Shown here: one piece after another, positions 25,078 through 33,938 of the stretch
Numbering within the stretch: position 1 is the first letter of the stretch
Layout of the letters: each line of letters begins with the position of its first letter
Assembly (NCBI RefSeq): GCF_008386585.1
Contig: NZ_VUOB01000001.1
Span: 169,201 to 233,200 of the forward strand
DNA length: 64,000 bases
Direction: 5' to 3'
From: Solihabitans fulvus
Lineage (GTDB): Bacteria > Actinomycetota > Actinomycetes > Mycobacteriales > Pseudonocardiaceae
Notes under the pieces: generated by a model
Seen by the model: only the letters and a program-made list of their open reading frames with translations
What the model was told of the DNA's origin: nothing
Database searches by the model: none
Program-made: the position numbers and the translations under genes

Positions 25078-26232
25078 ATGACCGCACCGACGTCGACTCT
25101 CGTCCGCCCGTTCACCGTCTCGATCTCGGATTCGGAGATCGACGACCTGAAGCGGCGACTGGCCAGAACTCGATGGCCGGATCCGGAAACGGTGGGCGAC
25201 TGGTCGCAAGGGGTTCGCGTGGAGAACGCCAGATCTCTGGTCGACCACTGGGAGCGCGGCTACGACTGGCGGCGCTTCGAGTCCGAGCTCAATCGCTTTC
25301 CCCAGTTCCTGACCGAGATCGATGGGCTGGACATCCACTTCATCCACGTCAGGTCCACAAACCCCAACGCGATGCCGCTGATCCTCACGCACGGATGGCC
25401 GGGCTCGATCGTCGAGTTCCTGAAGCTGATCGGCCCGCTGACCGATCCGGTGTCATTCGGAGGAGACGCCGCCGATTCGTTCGACGTCGTCGTCCCGTCG
25501 CTCCCCGGGTTCGGGTTCTCCCAGAAGCCCACGGAGACCGGGTGGACCGTCTCGCGCATCGCAGGCGCGTGGGCGGAGCTGATGAAGCGCCTCGGCTACC
25601 CGAGGTGGGCCGCGCAGGGCGGCGACTGGGGTGCCGTCGTCACCACCGCCCTCGGCGCCAGGCAACCTGAGGGGCTGCTCGGAATCCATCTGAACACCCA
25701 GTACGCCTTTCCCGCGCAGATACCCGACACCTTGTCGCCAGAAGAGCGCTACGCCGTGGAGACCCTCGCCCGCTACACCGGCGAGCTCGGTGGGTCGAAC
25801 CACCTTCAGGGCACGAGGCCGGAGACGGTCGGATTCGCCCTGGCGGACTCTCCCGCCGGTCAGGCAGCGTGGATCTATGAGAAGTTCCAATCCAAGACCG
25901 ACAACCACGGGCTCGCCGAGGACGCCCTCGGCGTCGACGACATGCTCGACGCGATATCCCTCTACTGGTTCACCAACAGCGCGGCGTCGTCCGGCCGCAT
26001 CTACTGGGAGAACAGGTCGCTCACTTTCGCCGGCCCGAAGCTGACGCTTCCGGTCGCGGTGACCGTCTTCCCAAGGGACATCCCACGCCTGCCGCGAAGC
26101 TGGATCGACGACACCTACAGCAATCTGATCCACTACGGCGAGGCCGACAAGGGCGGGCACTTCGCGGCCTTGGAACAGCCCGAGATCCTGGTCAGCGAAA
26201 TCCGCACCGGCCTGCGCGCCCTTCGTTCCTGA
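25078..26232 (+). CDS. Epoxide hydrolase (EHN domain, alpha/beta-hydrolase)
   Basis: The 384-residue enzyme has the N-terminal EHN domain (about 1-110) and a complete alpha/beta-hydrolase catalytic set: oxyanion loop HGWPGS, nucleophile Asp183 in QGGDWGA, and His361 in GGHFAALEQPE, with an Asp-rich DDTYSNLIHYGEADKGGH region for the acid. It should open epoxides to vicinal diols. The ATG has CAGGAGA nine bases before it. The neighbouring TetR gene and twin operators indicate inducible expression. The degenerate homologue at 328 lacks the Asp and His. Confidence 0.92.
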   Translation: MTAPTSTLVRPFTVSISDSEIDDLKRRLARTRWPDPETVGDWSQGVRVENARSLVDHWERGYDWRRFESELNRFPQFLTEIDGLDIHFIHVRSTNPNAMPLILTHGWPGSIVEFLKLIGPLTDPVSFGGDAADSFDVVVPSLPGFGFSQKPTETGWTVSRIAGAWAELMKRLGYPRWAAQGGDWGAVVTTALGARQPEGLLGIHLNTQYAFPAQIPDTLSPEERYAVETLARYTGELGGSNHLQGTRPETVGFALADSPAGQAAWIYEKFQSKTDNHGLAEDALGVDDMLDAISLYWFTNSAASSGRIYWENRSLTFAGPKLTLPVAVTVFPRDIPRLPRSWIDDTYSNLIHYGEADKGGHFAALEQPEILVSEIRTGLRALRS

Positions 26233-26247
26233 CATGCCGCCGGCCGG

Positions 26248-26838
26248 CTAATTCGGTGCGGGGTGGCCGGTGGCTGCTCCGGCGGCGGCCGCCACGGCGA
26301 GCACGAGGATCGTGATCACCGGACTGTCGAACGGAGATGGGTTGTCCGTGCGCGAAGTGGCGGCCTGGTCGGGGGTTGGCCGAGGGTCGTCCCGAACCGG
26401 CCCCGGCGCCGGGTCCGTGGTCCTGGGCACGGCCGCAGGGCTTTCGGTCTGCGGGGGCGGTGCCGGTGTCGCGGCAGGACTTGGCGCCGGCTGGCCGGGA
26501 CTCGGTCGCGTGGTTTCCCTAGTCGGCGCAACCTGTTGCCGGGTGTGCGGCGCGGGCGGCACCAGCCTCGGTGGGGCGGGCGGCACGATCACCGGCGGTG
26601 TCGGCGGTACCGGCGGCACGATCACCGGGGGCACCGGCGGCACGATGACGGGCGGGACCGGGGGCACGATCACCGGCGGTGTCGGCGGTGTCGGCAGAAA
26701 CGTTGGCGGCACTGGAATAACGGTGGTACGAGCCGGCGGCGCGGGCGACTGCGGGGACGCGGCGGCGACCAGATTCCCCAGTCCCATCAGGGACACGGCG
26801 ATGCCGAAGGCGGTCAGCGTGGCGCGCACCGCCGTCAC
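26248..26838 (-). CDS. Proline-rich membrane-anchored protein
   Basis: The 196-residue protein begins with a hydrophobic segment (RATLTAFGIAVSLMGLGNLVAAA). It then has repeats of PPVIVPPVP (residues about 53-90), a long Pro/Thr/Ser/Ala-rich region and a C-terminal hydrophobic helix, SPVITILVLAVAAAAGAATG. It is probably secreted or anchored with the proline-rich part crossing the cell wall. The GTG start overlaps the stop of the DUF4239 gene (GTGA), so the two are made together. No enzyme domain is visible. A plus-strand frame of Gly repeats over the same DNA is its shadow. Confidence 0.7.
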   Translation of the reverse strand: MTAVRATLTAFGIAVSLMGLGNLVAAASPQSPAPPARTTVIPVPPTFLPTPPTPPVIVPPVPPVIVPPVPPVIVPPVPPTPPVIVPPAPPRLVPPAPHTRQQVAPTRETTRPSPGQPAPSPAATPAPPPQTESPAAVPRTTDPAPGPVRDDPRPTPDQAATSRTDNPSPFDSPVITILVLAVAAAAGAATGHPAPN

Positions 26839-27599
26839 CGGTTCGGCGTGAAGGCGGCCAGGGCGTCGCGCAGCGGCTCGGGATCGATGTGCAGAACGCC
26901 GCGGTACGGGCTGCGGGTGGCGAAGACGACGAAGACTCCCGTCGCGATCACCGCCGCCTCGGCCAGCAGCGGAATCATGGACGCGGCCGTGTGCGGCAGC
27001 CCCATCAGCAGCACGTGTCCGAGCGCGGCCAGCGCGGTGAGCACCAGGCACGCCAACAGGCCCTTCGGCAGACTCGTGGTCGCGTCGTGCAGGCGGCTGC
27101 GCCGCGCTTCCGTTGCCACGTCGAGATATTTCAGCACCCGCGTGCGGGCCGCCTGCACGGAACCGTCGGTCGTGCGGATCGCCAGCACGCCGGAGGCGAT
27201 GCGGGGCAGGGACTGGTCGGGGTCGCGCTCGGAGTCCCTGGTCGCTAGCGCGGGCCACTCCAGGTCGAGGACCGTCTGGGTGTAGGCGCGGACCTCGCCC
27301 TGAAGTTGTTCGCCGCCGGGCAGATCACCGAGGCTGGCGAACAGGCCGGCCAGGGCGGCGGCCTCGTCGCGCACGTGGCCGGTGGCGTGGTCGTAGGCCT
27401 GCCAGGCGGTGATCACCGACAGCGCGAGCGACACCAGGAAGAGCGCGTTGAGCATCGCCCCCACCGGGCCCGTCGCCTGGTCGTGCCAGCGTTCCCTGCG
27501 CTCCCCCAGGCGGGTGGTGCGCAACAGCAACGCGGCCGCCGCGACCAACACGACCACGCCGAGCGCGACCAGCGCGCACCAGATGATGATCTGTGTCAT
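26835..27599 (-). CDS. DUF4239 (bestrophin-like) membrane protein
   Basis: The 254-residue protein has helices near residues 5-27, 50-66, 175-195 and 205-225. Between them are VSLALSVITAWQAYDHATGHVRDEAAALAGLF and LATRDSERDPDQSLPRIASGVLAIRTTD. This layout is typical of DUF4239 proteins, which resemble bestrophin channels; function is unproven. GGAGA precedes the ATG. It is coupled to the proline-rich gene downstream. Confidence 0.8.
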   Translation of the reverse strand: MTQIIIWCALVALGVVVLVAAAALLLRTTRLGERRERWHDQATGPVGAMLNALFLVSLALSVITAWQAYDHATGHVRDEAAALAGLFASLGDLPGGEQLQGEVRAYTQTVLDLEWPALATRDSERDPDQSLPRIASGVLAIRTTDGSVQAARTRVLKYLDVATEARRSRLHDATTSLPKGLLACLVLTALAALGHVLLMGLPHTAASMIPLLAEAAVIATGVFVVFATRSPYRGVLHIDPEPLRDALAAFTPNR

Positions 27600-27835
27600 C
27601 GCGTCTCCTACCGTTGCGGGACAGGGCGATCGTGCTGAACGTAGGCCCTGGGAAACGCACCGTCGACGGTCCGGACGGGACAATCGCTCAATGCAGTGAA
27701 TCCGGCCAGCGCGGCTATCGACCGCTCTTCGCGGCGACGAGACTGCGCGACCGCTGACAGGCCGCGATCCGCCAGCTACGGTGACGCGACCGGCCGCGAA
27801 CCGGCCGAACTCCGGATGGCCAAAGGGGTGTCGCC

Positions 27836-29056
27836 GTGCCCGCCGACCGCGTCGGTTTCCTCGCGGTACTGCGCGTGCCCGAGTTCCGCGCGATGTGGGC
27901 GGCCGAGCTGCTGTCCATCGCGGGCGACCAACTCGCCAGGGTCGCCCTGTCGGTGTTGGTGTTCCAGCGAACCGGCTCGGCGTTCCTGACCGGCCTCACC
28001 TACGCGCTGACGTTCGTGCCCGCCCTGGTCGGCGGCATCCTGCTGGCGGGCCTCGGCGACCGGTATCCCCGGCGCGACGTGATGGTCGCGGCCGACCTCG
28101 CGCGGGCGGCGCTGGTCGGCCTGATGGTGGTGCCAGGCATCCCACTGTGGGCGCTGTGCGCGCTCGTGGCGCTCATGACGCTGCTCAACGGCCCGTTCAA
28201 GGCCGCGCAGCAGGCCCTGCTGCCGGACGTGCTGACCGACGGGAAGTACGTGACCGGCATGGCCATCAGGAACATCACCAGCCAGTCGGCCCAGCTGGTC
28301 GGTTTCGCCGGCGGCGGGGCGCTGGTCTCGGCCGTGAGCCCGTCGGTGGGGCTGGCCATGGACGCCGGCACCTTCCTGCTGTCCGCGCTGCTGCTGCGCC
28401 GAGGAGTCGGGCACCGCCCCGCCGCGCGCCGAACGCCGACGCGGCCGTCCTTTCTTGCCTCCACCGGCGCGGGCATCCGCCTGGTGTGGCGCGATCCCGG
28501 CCTGCGCGCGCTGATCGCGCTGTGCTGGCTGGCCGGGTTCTACGTCGTGCCCGAGGCGCTGGCCGCGCCCTACGCGGGCAGTCTCGGCGGCGGGGCGCTC
28601 GCCGTCGGGTTGATCATGGCGAGCGACCCGGTCGGCAGCGTCGTCGGCGGCATCGTGTTCGGCAGGTGGGTGCCGGAGCGCGTCCAGGTGCGGGTGATCG
28701 GCCTGCTCGGCGTCGCGGCGGGGCTGCCGCTGGCGTTGTGCGTGCTGCGTCCGGGACTGATCGCCTCGATGGTCCTGTTCGCGCTGTCGGGAATGGCCGC
28801 GACCGCCTACAACATCCAGGGCACCGCGTCGTTCGTCCGCCGGCTCCCCGACGAGCAGCGGGCGCAGGGCGCCGGGCTGCTGTCCACCGGCCTGATCACG
28901 GTGCAGGGACTCGGCGCGCTCGTCGCCGGCGCCCTCGCGGACCGAATCGGCCCGGCCCACACCATCGCCCTGGCCGGCATGACCGGGGCGGTCGTGGCGG
29001 TTCCCATCGCGCTGGGGTGGAGCCGGGCGCGTCCGAAATGGTCGGCGGAGGAGTGA
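27836..29056 (+). CDS. MFS transporter (MFS_3/enterobactin-exporter-like)
   Basis: The 406-residue protein has 12 hydrophobic helices. It starts LAVLRVPEFRAMWAAELLSIAGDQLARVALSVLVFQRTGSAFLTGLTYAL, a signature of MFS_3 exporters, with GLGDRYPRRDVMVAADLARA between helices 2 and 3. GTG 27836 has AAAGGGG ahead. Siderophore or drug export is the family role; no biosynthetic gene is adjacent, so the substrate is open. Confidence 0.88.
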   Translation: MPADRVGFLAVLRVPEFRAMWAAELLSIAGDQLARVALSVLVFQRTGSAFLTGLTYALTFVPALVGGILLAGLGDRYPRRDVMVAADLARAALVGLMVVPGIPLWALCALVALMTLLNGPFKAAQQALLPDVLTDGKYVTGMAIRNITSQSAQLVGFAGGGALVSAVSPSVGLAMDAGTFLLSALLLRRGVGHRPAARRTPTRPSFLASTGAGIRLVWRDPGLRALIALCWLAGFYVVPEALAAPYAGSLGGGALAVGLIMASDPVGSVVGGIVFGRWVPERVQVRVIGLLGVAAGLPLALCVLRPGLIASMVLFALSGMAATAYNIQGTASFVRRLPDEQRAQGAGLLSTGLITVQGLGALVAGALADRIGPAHTIALAGMTGAVVAVPIALGWSRARPKWSAEE

Positions 29057-29199
29057 GTGACAGGTGGCTCACGTGTCGCGGTTGCGCATGACGGCGGCCT
29101 CCCTCCACTGCTCCGGAGCGGCCGACGAACAGCGTTCGTGGCCGCTGGCCGTGATTGGGTGGACACTGGTGGTAGACATCACCCAGGGATGCGTTCGTC

Positions 29200-30510
29200 A
29201 TGAGTATGAATGACACCGGCCCGCCTGTTCGAGCCGTTGCGCGCGTCCGAGATCGCATGTCACCTCGTCGGTGGAGTCTGTTGGCGCAACGACCGCGCCT
29301 GATCGGTTACGTGCTGCTGGTCGAAACAACCGCGCTGGCCCTCACCGCGGCGACGGCGGCCACCGTGTCGATCCGCCCCCGCGAGGTCGCGGTGCTCGCC
29401 GCGCTCGCCGGGATGGGCGTCCTCCAGGCCGAACTCGGGCGGCAGGTCGAGCGGGTTCGCCGACGCGTCAACAACACGCCGCACATCAACATGACCTCGG
29501 TGTGGACCTTCGCCGGGGTGCTGCTGCTCCCGACGGTCCTCGTCGCGGTCCTGGTCGCGACGCTGTACCTGCACCTCGCCGTGCGCAGCTGGTACCGGTT
29601 GCGGCGCGTGCCGGCGTTCCGCACCGTGTTCAACTCGTGCCTGGTCATCCTGACCTGCCACGCCGCCGGATTCGTGCTGGCGCGCACCGGGATCGACGGC
29701 ATGGACGGCGCGCTCGACAGGGGTTGGACCAGCATCGGCGCGCTCGCCCTCGCCGCCGTCACGTACTTCCTCGTCGGCGCGCTGGTCGCCGTGCCCGGCC
29801 TGAGCGTCACCTCGCGCTCGTTCCAGGAGTTGTTCGGTGGCTGGGCGGACAACCTGCTCGAGGTCGCCACCCTGTGCCTCGGCATGCTCACCGCGCTGGC
29901 GCTGGCCACGTTCCCTGCGCTGGCCGCGGTCGTGATCCCGCCGCTGTTGCTGCTGCACCGCGGCGTGCTGGTCAAGCAGCTGGAGGTCGCGGCGACGACG
30001 GACGAGAAGACCGGGCTGTTCAACACCCTCGGCTGGCACAACCTGGCCAGCCACGAGCTCACCAGGGCCAAGCGCGACGAACATGCCAGCTTCGGCGTGC
30101 TCATGGTCGACCTCGACCACTTCAAGCTGATCAACGACCGGCACGGCCACCTGGCGGGCGACACGGTCCTCAAGGCCGTCGCCACGACGATCGGCCACGC
30201 GGTCCGCGACTACGACTCGGTCGGCCGGTTCGGCGGCGAGGAGTTCGTCGTCCTGCTGCCCGACATCGCCGAGACCGAGGTGGTCACGGTGGCCGAACGC
30301 ATCAGGGACGCCGTGGCGCGGCTGGAGGTCGAGGTCGCCGACGGGGACGAGGAGAAGGTCATCACGGGCCTGTCCGCGTCCATCGGGGTCGCCACCTACC
30401 CCGGTGCCGGCACCGTCGTCGAACGGCTCCTCCAGGCCGCGGACACGGCCCTGTACGAGGCGAAGAACACCGGCCGCAACAAGGTCGTCAGCATCGTCGA
30501 CGTGGCCTGA
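29200..30510 (+). CDS. Diguanylate cyclase with membrane sensor region (GGDEF domain)
   Basis: The 436-residue protein has about seven hydrophobic helices (residues 30-260) and a C-terminal GGDEF domain (about 265-430). The domain contains MVDLDHFKLINDRHGHLAGDTVL and the active-site GRFGGEEF. RDYD lies five residues before GGEEF and forms the RxxD inhibitory site. It should make cyclic di-GMP and be inhibited by product. No EAL domain is present. In actinomycetes c-di-GMP controls development, so this may be a membrane-stimulus input to it. Confidence 0.92.
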   Translation: MSMNDTGPPVRAVARVRDRMSPRRWSLLAQRPRLIGYVLLVETTALALTAATAATVSIRPREVAVLAALAGMGVLQAELGRQVERVRRRVNNTPHINMTSVWTFAGVLLLPTVLVAVLVATLYLHLAVRSWYRLRRVPAFRTVFNSCLVILTCHAAGFVLARTGIDGMDGALDRGWTSIGALALAAVTYFLVGALVAVPGLSVTSRSFQELFGGWADNLLEVATLCLGMLTALALATFPALAAVVIPPLLLLHRGVLVKQLEVAATTDEKTGLFNTLGWHNLASHELTRAKRDEHASFGVLMVDLDHFKLINDRHGHLAGDTVLKAVATTIGHAVRDYDSVGRFGGEEFVVLLPDIAETEVVTVAERIRDAVARLEVEVADGDEEKVITGLSASIGVATYPGAGTVVERLLQAADTALYEAKNTGRNKVVSIVDVA

Positions 30511-30590
30511 TCCAGGGTGGCAGGAACCTGCCGTTTCTGGCTCGGCGCAAGGCTTCCCGTCCGGCCCGGCGCGCTCCTAGGATCGCCGTC

Positions 30591-31526
30591 ATGCGTACCT
30601 ACCGGTTAGTAGCTTCCCTCGTCGCGGCGGCCGCCATCGCCACGGCCCTCGCCGCGCCCGCGCAGGCCGTGTCCCTGACGATGCCCGGCTGCGGGGACGC
30701 CGTCCAGGTCTCGACCTTTCACCAGGGCAACGGGGACTTCCTGGAGAACCTGGCCTTCGACGGCGAGGGTGGCCTGTGGATCGCGAACTCCTCGGCCAAC
30801 CGGATCGACCGCTACGCGCCGGACGGCCGCGTGACGGCGACCGTGCCGGGCATCCGCGCGGCGGCCTCGATCCGCAAGCGCGGCGACTCGCTGTACGTGA
30901 ACTACGGCGACGGCGTGCCGGATCACCTGCTGCCGTTCAACAACGCCGGTGTGGTCCGCGTCGACCTGGCCACCCTCGCCGTGTCGCCGTACGCCGATGG
31001 GCTGCACGTGGCGAACGGCTCCGCGTTCGACTCCGCCGGCAACCTCTACGTCAGCAACAGCGGTGGGCTGACCATCGCCCGCGTTCGCCCCGGCGGCCAG
31101 GTCGAGCCCGCGTGGGTCACGCTGCCAAGCACCCCCAACGGCGTCACCGTCATCGGCGACACCCTGTATGCCACGCTCACCCTGGACCTGCGTTCCCCGG
31201 TCGTCGCCGTGCCGCTGGCCGACCCCGGTGCCTGGCGAATCCTCACCGAGCTGGCCTCGCCGCTGTTCAAGGGGCTCGACGACGTGTACGCGGGCCCAGA
31301 CGAACAGCTCTACGTGGCCGGCAACCTGGTCGGCGAACTGTTCCGCGTCGACCCGGCCACCGGGTCGGCCTGCCTGCTCGCGGCCGGCCTGCCGGCGGGA
31401 ATCACCAGCCAGGTCACCAACGGCATCACCAGCGTCAGCATGGCGCACGACTTCGGCCCGTACGCGGGCGACCTGTTCCTGACCGCCGGCAACGGCACCA
31501 TCACGCGACTGTCCACGCGTCACTGA
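30591..31526 (+). CDS. Secreted SMP-30/NHL-type beta-propeller protein
   Basis: The 311-residue protein has a signal peptide (MRTYRLVASLVAAAAIATALAA, AQA cleavage) and repeated propeller strands such as LAFDGEGGLWIANSSANRIDRYAPDG, SAFDSAGNLYVSNSGG and DEQLYVAGNLVGELFRVDPATG. This suits a six-bladed NHL or gluconolactonase-like propeller. It has two Cys that may pair outside the cell. No enzyme residues can be assigned with confidence. Confidence 0.8.
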   Translation: MRTYRLVASLVAAAAIATALAAPAQAVSLTMPGCGDAVQVSTFHQGNGDFLENLAFDGEGGLWIANSSANRIDRYAPDGRVTATVPGIRAAASIRKRGDSLYVNYGDGVPDHLLPFNNAGVVRVDLATLAVSPYADGLHVANGSAFDSAGNLYVSNSGGLTIARVRPGGQVEPAWVTLPSTPNGVTVIGDTLYATLTLDLRSPVVAVPLADPGAWRILTELASPLFKGLDDVYAGPDEQLYVAGNLVGELFRVDPATGSACLLAAGLPAGITSQVTNGITSVSMAHDFGPYAGDLFLTAGNGTITRLSTRH

Positions 31527-31591
31527 CGCGGCGCCCCGCATGACTTGCCACGCAAGCAGGTTCGGAGCGTTACGGAGTGCCGGGGACGCTG

Positions 31592-32224
31592 CTAGAGCCG
31601 CCCCGGCAGCAGCCAGGAGCGGGGGTTGAGGCCGCCGAGGGCCGTGTCGACGATGCGGTCGGCGTACTCCTCGGTGAGTGGACCGGTGCGCAGGAGCCAA
31701 CGGTTGAGCAGCGGGCCCCAGAGCAGGTCGATGGCCACGTCGAGGTCGATGTCCGTGTCGAGCTGTCCGGCCTTCCATGCCTTGCGCAGGCGCTGACGCT
31801 TGATCTCCTGCATGGGTTCGTGCAGGCGTTCACGGTAGGTCGCGGCCAGCTGCGGGTCGTGCGCGATCTCGGTGTTCAGCGCGCGCAGCGGCTGGTCGTA
31901 GCGGGGATCGTTGAGCTCGGCGACCGTCGCGCGGAGGGCGGTCTTCAGGTCGCGGGCCAGGTCGTCGGTGTCGGGCAGCGCGGCGGTCCGGGTCTCCCGG
32001 TCCTCGCTCAGCATGAGGACCGCGTCGACCAGGACCGCCCCCTTCGAGGGCCACCAGCGGTAGATCGTCTGCTTGCCGACACCTGCCCTGGCGGCGATCG
32101 CCTCGATGGTCAGTTTCGCGTAGCCGACCTCGCCGACCAGGTCGAACGCGGCGGTCAGGATCGCCCGGCGCGAGGCCTCGCTGCGACGGGTGGCACTTGG
32201 CGCGGCCTTGGGCTGTTCGGACAT
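31592..32224 (-). CDS. TetR family regulator with a four-site operator array
   Basis: The 210-residue protein has the TetR domain RRAILTAAFDLVGEVGYAKLTIEAIAARAGVGKQTIYRWWPSKGAVLVDAV and a C-terminal helical domain (DIDLDVAIDLLWGPLLNRWL) of the TetR_C_16 kind. ATG 32224 is used because the frame beyond it enters the operator array. Four near-identical inverted repeats lie in its promoter region (32245-32349), shared with the divergent EEP-type gene, so it probably represses itself and perhaps that gene. Confidence 0.88.
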   Translation of the reverse strand: MSEQPKAAPSATRRSEASRRAILTAAFDLVGEVGYAKLTIEAIAARAGVGKQTIYRWWPSKGAVLVDAVLMLSEDRETRTAALPDTDDLARDLKTALRATVAELNDPRYDQPLRALNTEIAHDPQLAATYRERLHEPMQEIKRQRLRKAWKAGQLDTDIDLDVAIDLLWGPLLNRWLLRTGPLTEEYADRIVDTALGGLNPRSWLLPGRL

Positions 32225-32244
32225 GCGGCGACCGTACAAGAGTC

Positions 32245-32349
32245 AAGACGAACCGTCTCGTCTTGAGAGCAGCGAGACGAAACGTCTCGTCTTCAGGAAA
32301 GCAAGACGAACCGTCTCGTCTCCAGAAGCGAGATGAGACGGTTCGTCTT
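32245..32349. promoter_or_regulatory. Array of four TetR-type operators
   Basis: Four 20-bp inverted repeats with arms AAGACGA/TCGTCTT (or GAGACGA) and a 6-bp centre lie at 32245-32264, 32274-32293, 32303-32322 and, in reverse orientation, 32330-32349. Centre spacings are 29, 29 and 27 bp. They fill the gap between the TetR gene and the phosphatase-family gene. Confidence 0.85.
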
Positions 32350-32415
32350 GACTCAGGTCGCGCGCAGTTCAGAACTGTGTGGACGCTCCCCTGTGTGCAC
32401 CTAGCATCGGCAGGC

Positions 32416-33129
32416 ATGATCACGGTGGCTACCTGGAACGTGCTGCATCGCATCCATGCGGAGAACTGGGGCGACGGTGAATTGGGACGGTGGCCGGACG
32501 AGTCCGCTCGAATCGCGGCAATCACAGCGCGATTGGTGAAGCGAACGGAGCACGTCGTCGCTCTCCAGGAAGTCAGCGGTGACCTTGTCGCCAGCCTCCG
32601 CGACGCCATGCCTGACCGGACCGTCCACACATTCAGGTATCCCCGCGTCCCGCGCCCCCGCAGCGGTACATCTCCCCTGCGCGATCCCAGCGAACACCTC
32701 GTGCTTCTGGTCGATGGACCTAGCGAGGAGGTTGCCGCCGAATCCTTCGAGGACGACCCGGGCAAGGGAGCGCTCATGGTGCGGACGGCGGGAACACTCG
32801 TCATCGCCACCCACGTCAGGGCGGACGAGCGTCGCACACGCCAACTCGCCCGCCTCGCTGAACTGGCTACCAAGTCGCCAGAAGGCACGTCGATACTGCT
32901 CGGTGACTTCAACACCGAACGCGCCGCCGTGGCATCGGGCCTCGGCAGCGGCTTCACCGTCGCAGACCTCCCTGTGGATGGGCTGCCGACTCGGCCGGGT
33001 ACGTCGAGTTCGAAGTCGCAGCGCATCGACCACGTGGTGGTGTGGGGAACTGGGGTCGATGGCGCGGCGGTCGAGGACGTGGACGGCCTCTCAGATCACA
33101 ACATCGTCCGCGCGACCGTCGCCGCGTGA
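32416..33129 (+). CDS. Endonuclease/exonuclease/phosphatase family protein
   Basis: The 237-residue protein has the EEP fold motifs in order: VATWNVLHRIH, VVALQEVSG (catalytic Glu), VIATHVRADE, SILLGDFNTE (metal Asp and Asn), QRIDHVVVWG and LSDHNIVRATV (catalytic Asp-His). Such enzymes cut phosphodiester or phosphomonoester bonds with Mg2+. No export signal is present. It lies beyond the TetR operator array and may be its target. Nucleic acid, nucleotide or phospholipid substrates are all possible. Confidence 0.88.
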   Translation: MITVATWNVLHRIHAENWGDGELGRWPDESARIAAITARLVKRTEHVVALQEVSGDLVASLRDAMPDRTVHTFRYPRVPRPRSGTSPLRDPSEHLVLLVDGPSEEVAAESFEDDPGKGALMVRTAGTLVIATHVRADERRTRQLARLAELATKSPEGTSILLGDFNTERAAVASGLGSGFTVADLPVDGLPTRPGTSSSKSQRIDHVVVWGTGVDGAAVEDVDGLSDHNIVRATVAA

Positions 33130-33230
33130 GCCACCTCGGCACATCGTCCAGGTCTCCTGGCATCGGCGGCCTCGCCGGATTCCCGCTCTCCGGGCCTGCC
33201 GGTGTCCGGGGCGGCAGCGGTGTCGCGGCC

Positions 33231-33836
33231 TCAGCGAAGCTCGTGACGTAGTCCGTTCAGGAGGAGCGCCAGCAGGCGGTCGGCTTGCGTGGCGCTGTCC
33301 GGGCCGTCCTGGGCGGCCCAGGCGATGGCGCCGATCATCTTCAACACGTCGGCCGCGTCCGCATCGGCGACGACCGCGCCTGACTGCCGTGCCCGCGCCA
33401 GCAACGCGGCTCCCACCTCGAACAGTTCCGCATGCCAGGTCGACACCACGGACTGCTCGCGGTCGAGTGCCGAGTTCATCACCGCGGCCGACAGGCCTCG
33501 ATAGGTCAGGCCGTGCTGGAGCGTGGCGCGCAACCAGGTGGACAACGCGGCGAATTCGTCCTCGGCCGTCTCGAGCCCGCGACCCAGGTCGACCAACGCG
33601 GCGATCCGCTCGGCGAGCACCGCCTCGATGAGATCCAGCCGGGTGGGGAAATGCCGGTACAGCGTGCCGCTGGCCACTCCGGCCCGCCGCGCGATCTCGT
33701 CAAGGGAGGCGTCCGTGCCGGACTCGGCGAACGCGATTCTCGCCTGCTCGACCAACTGCTCGTAGTTACGTCGGGCGTCCGCGCGCATCGGACGCCCGGC
33801 ACGCGACCGCGAGTCGTGACCTGCCAACGCAATCAC
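33231..33836 (-). CDS. TetR family regulator
   Basis: The protein of about 201 residues reads AGRPMRADARRNYEQLVEQARIAFAESGTDASLDEIARRAGVASGTLYRHFPTRLDLIEAVL, a standard TetR domain with a basic N-terminal arm, and has a SbtR-like C-terminal domain. The start is uncertain: GTG 33836 follows AAGGG, GTG 33860 is eight codons longer and ATG 33788 is shorter. It is divergent from the SnoaL-fold gene at 33939, with an inverted repeat between. Confidence 0.85.
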   Translation of the reverse strand: MIALAGHDSRSRAGRPMRADARRNYEQLVEQARIAFAESGTDASLDEIARRAGVASGTLYRHFPTRLDLIEAVLAERIAALVDLGRGLETAEDEFAALSTWLRATLQHGLTYRGLSAAVMNSALDREQSVVSTWHAELFEVGAALLARARQSGAVVADADAADVLKMIGAIAWAAQDGPDSATQADRLLALLLNGLRHELR

Positions 33837-33888
33837 CACACCCTTGTCAACCGGGGACACAGTCCGTTACCGTCTCCACCTAACCGGA

Positions 33889-33912
33889 CCATGCCTCATG
33901 TTACTGGCATGG
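33889..33912. promoter_or_regulatory. Inverted repeat between TetR and SnoaL-type genes
   Basis: CCATGCC and GGCATGG are 7-bp perfect arms with a 10-bp centre, 27 bp before the ATG of the SnoaL-fold gene. A third GGCATGG follows near 33921. The position suits the operator of the divergent TetR protein. Confidence 0.5.
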
Positions 33913-33938
33913 CTCCCCCGGCATGGAGGGGCCTTCCG

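Noticed and set aside
26270..26851. Gly-rich plus-strand frame (GGTGGTITGG repeats) resembling a PE-PGRS protein
   Set aside because: It is the antisense of the proline-rich gene. The minus strand has a start coupled to DUF4239, a signal-like segment and a terminal helix, so that reading is preferred.
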